Assembly: GCF_018130385.1 (NCBI RefSeq)
Contig: NZ_JAFCLU010000001.1
Location: forward strand, 186,001 to 250,000
Source of the DNA: Bradyrhizobium sp. AUGA SZCCT0283
GTDB taxonomy: Bacteria; Pseudomonadota; Alphaproteobacteria; Rhizobiales; Xanthobacteraceae
Reading direction: 5' to 3'
DNA length: 64,000 nt
This document shows, one piece after another, positions 62,191 to 64,000 of the stretch. Numbering within the stretch: position 1 is the stretch's first letter; every line of letters starts with the position of its first letter. The position numbers and the translations under genes are program-made. The notes below the pieces were generated by a model. It was not told the origin of the DNA and did not search any database. It saw nothing but the letters and a program-made list of their open reading frames with translations.

Positions 62191-63545
62191 GCCGGAACTC
62201 GTTGCGGCTGCGCCTGATCGCCGGCGGAATCGCGGCAATCGTGCTTGCGCTCGCGCTCGCCGGACTGGGCCTGACGCTGTTGTTCGAGCGTCATGTCGGC
62301 CGGACCGTATCGCAGGATCTCGACGTCCATCTGAAGAAGCTGCTGGCCGATCTCGATGTCAGCACCGACGGGCGTCTCGCAGTGACCGGCGGCCCCACAG
62401 ATCCCCGCTTTCTCGAACCTTTGTCGGGGCTGTATTGGCAAATCTCCGATGACCGTGGCCAAACGCTCCGTTCGCGTTCGCTGTGGGATGCAGCCCTGGT
62501 GCTGCCGAAGGATGAACCCGCGGCCGGCGAAGTGCATCGTCATGTGGCGGTCGGTCCGGCCGATGCGCCTGTGCTGATCGCCGAGCGCCGGATCCGGCTC
62601 GACATCAATGGACGCGAGACGCCGCTGACGGTCGCGGTCGCGGTCGACGCCGCGCATGTCGCGGCGGCGACAACCGCTTTTGCGACCGATCTCGCGATCG
62701 CGCTCGGCCTGCTCGGCATCGTGCTTGCAGCGGCAACTGCCGTCCAGGTCGGCCTGGGCCTTCGTCCACTCGACGTGCTGCGCCGGGGCATCGCGAACAT
62801 CCGCGCGGGCCGCGAGCTGCGGCTCGCAGCCGGCGTGCCCGACGAGGTCCGCCCGCTGGTCGATGAGGTCAACGCGCTGCTGACTGCCCGCGCCGGGGAG
62901 GTCGAGCGCTCCCGTCACCGCGCGGCCGATCTCGCCCATGGCTTGAAGACCCCGCTTGCCGCACTCGCGGCGGATGCCGGCCGGCTGCGCAGCGAAGGCC
63001 TGCCGGAAATCGCCGATGGCATTGATGAGGTGATCGGCGCCATGCGCCGTCATGTCGATCGGGAACTCGCGCGGGTCCGATTGCGCGGTATCCGTTATTC
63101 CGAGCCACATGCGACGGCGCTTGCGCCGCTGGTCCGATCGCTGGTCACGACTTTGGCGCGGACGCCGGAAGGCGCTCGAACCGCCTTCGAAATCACCATA
63201 GCCGACCCGGTGATGGTGCCGTTTGAGCGCTCCGATCTTGCGGAGGCGCTGGGCAATCTGCTCGAAAACGCGACCCGACATGCCCGCCATCGCGTCTGGA
63301 TCGCCGCAGCTGCGGACGGCCGGGAGATTTCCGTCGATGATGACGGCCCCGGGATTCCCGAGGCGATGCGCCCAACCGTGCTCGCCCGCGGTGGACGGCT
63401 CGACCAGCGTGGCAGCGCCGGGCTCGGTCTCGCGATCGTCCAGGACGTCGTCGAGGCCTATGGCTGGACCCTGAGCCTCGGCACTTCCGAACTTGGCGGG
63501 CTGCGCGCCACTCTCCAGCCCGCAGTCAACCAAGCGCTCGCATGA
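62187..63545 (+). CDS. PhoQ-like sensor histidine kinase
   Basis: The product is 452 residues, overlapping the regulator by 4 bp. It has TM1 (about 10-32), a periplasmic sensor region (about 33-160), TM2 (about 168-190), a HAMP-like linker, the phosphoacceptor in ADLAHGLKTPLAALAADAG and a HATPase with NLLENATRHARHRVW, DDDGPGIPEAMRP and GSAGLGLAIVQDVVEAYGW. The HGLKTPLA H-box is that of the PhoQ branch of alphaproteobacteria. The periplasmic part is acidic (DLDVHLKKLLADLDVSTD), compatible with cation sensing. Confidence 0.93.
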   Translation: MSRNSLRLRLIAGGIAAIVLALALAGLGLTLLFERHVGRTVSQDLDVHLKKLLADLDVSTDGRLAVTGGPTDPRFLEPLSGLYWQISDDRGQTLRSRSLWDAALVLPKDEPAAGEVHRHVAVGPADAPVLIAERRIRLDINGRETPLTVAVAVDAAHVAAATTAFATDLAIALGLLGIVLAAATAVQVGLGLRPLDVLRRGIANIRAGRELRLAAGVPDEVRPLVDEVNALLTARAGEVERSRHRAADLAHGLKTPLAALAADAGRLRSEGLPEIADGIDEVIGAMRRHVDRELARVRLRGIRYSEPHATALAPLVRSLVTTLARTPEGARTAFEITIADPVMVPFERSDLAEALGNLLENATRHARHRVWIAAAADGREISVDDDGPGIPEAMRPTVLARGGRLDQRGSAGLGLAIVQDVVEAYGWTLSLGTSELGGLRATLQPAVNQALA

Positions 63546-63576
63546 CGGGCGGCTGTGTGAGCCCGCGGCCCGCAGT

Positions 63577-64000
63577 TCAGCCGGACGCGGCGATGCGCGG
63601 GAACTCTCCGAGATGACGCGATTGCTTTACTGCCGGATCGCCGGTGTCGAGTATGGCAGCAATCGCCGAACTGCCTGCCGCCTCCAGCGCCGCGATGGCC
63701 TCCTTGGCCCAGAGGTAGGAAGCTTCGAAGATTTCGGTGTGGCGATCGAAATCCGTCACATCGATCCCGAGCGGAAACGGCGGCCGCATCACCGTATCGA
63801 ACGGCCCGACCGGCAACGTATCGTAACGCTGATGTGCGACGAGGCTTCGCCACAGCACGTTCACCGCGCTGGGTGCGGCGGGCAGCAGCTTCTTGCGAAA
63901 CGGCGTCAGCATGGCGGCGATCAGTTCGAACCGTCCCGGCAGCGATGCATAGTCGACGTCGAACATCTCCGCCGCCGGCTCGCCGAAATGCACCACCAGA
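63577..64000 (-). CDS. Unidentified protein, C-terminal part
   Basis: At least 139 codons are visible; the frame runs from the stop near 63577 and continues off the right edge, so the true start is outside. The sequence MVHFGEPAAEMFDVDYASLPGRFELIAAMLTPFRKKLLPAAPSAVNVLWRSLVAHQRYDTLPVGPFDTVMRPPFPLGIDVTDFDRHTEIFEASYLWAKEAIAALEAAGSSAIAAIL has a natural composition, no signal peptide and no motif I recognise. It converges with the kinase gene. Confidence 0.6.
   Translation of the reverse strand, partial: LVVHFGEPAAEMFDVDYASLPGRFELIAAMLTPFRKKLLPAAPSAVNVLWRSLVAHQRYDTLPVGPFDTVMRPPFPLGIDVTDFDRHTEIFEASYLWAKEAIAALEAAGSSAIAAILDTGDPAVKQSRHLGEFPRIAASG

Overview
The window looks like chromosome of a Bradyrhizobium-type alphaproteobacterium (family Nitrobacteraceae). 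The evidence is high GC, RegS/RegR-type and FixL/FixJ-type two-component systems, GlnD, a MmcB-type repair protein, a CtrA-like promoter box, Omp25-type outer-membrane barrels whose mature proteins start with a Trp-x-Gly-Phe-Tyr motif, and many short palindromic intergenic repeats of the kind that pepper Bradyrhizobium genomes. I saw no tRNA, rRNA, CRISPR array, transposase or phage gene.

Layout. 1-6.4 kb: a minus-strand aromatic-acid block with a livH fragment, its solute-binding protein, an NAD-type shikimate/quinate dehydrogenase, a LysR regulator, both protocatechuate 3,4-dioxygenase subunits and the beta-ketoadipyl-CoA thiolase. 6.7-14 kb: mutS, a membrane protein, an OsmC-like protein and glnD. 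14.1-15.4 kb: repeat-rich spacer with one small hypothetical gene. 15.4-19 kb: a PAS histidine kinase, a FixJ-like regulator, a lone receiver, two Cys-rich microproteins and a 36-residue membrane peptide. 19-23 kb: a DNA alkyltransferase, a DUF1304 protein and two tandem paralogous solute-binding proteins without permeases. 23.2-30.3 kb: a DUF1330 protein, a penicillin-binding protein behind a CtrA-like box, a YgjP-type peptidase, an intracellular PHB depolymerase and an ABC-2 exporter. 30.5-36.6 kb: RegS/RegR, MmcB, a VWA protein, an RMD1-like protein, a metallo-beta-lactamase-fold hydrolase and RidA. 36.8-44.9 kb: an extracellular-type PHB depolymerase, an MFS exporter and a surface-glycan-like group (methyltransferase-GT2 fusion, GT-C-like membrane protein, FkbM methyltransferase, frameshifted formylglycine-generating-enzyme-like gene). 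44.9-53.3 kb: a triple-barrel outer-membrane protein divergent from an Lrp regulator, then VOC, luciferase-like, P450, cupin and SDR genes. 53.5-59.7 kb: an HWE kinase and two GGDEF-EAL proteins. 59.8-63.5 kb: a cytochrome b561, two PepSY proteins, a His-rich protein and a PhoP/PhoQ-like pair. A partial unknown gene ends the window.

The most unusual items are the single-chain triple outer-membrane barrel, the kinase/regulator operon ending in two zinc-ribbon-like microproteins and a tiny membrane peptide, the PepSY/His-rich/cytochrome b/PhoPQ-like module, and the aromatic-acid block carrying a perfect palindrome that resembles the PcaQ-box. Everything rests on reading the sequence by eye; no database search was run.
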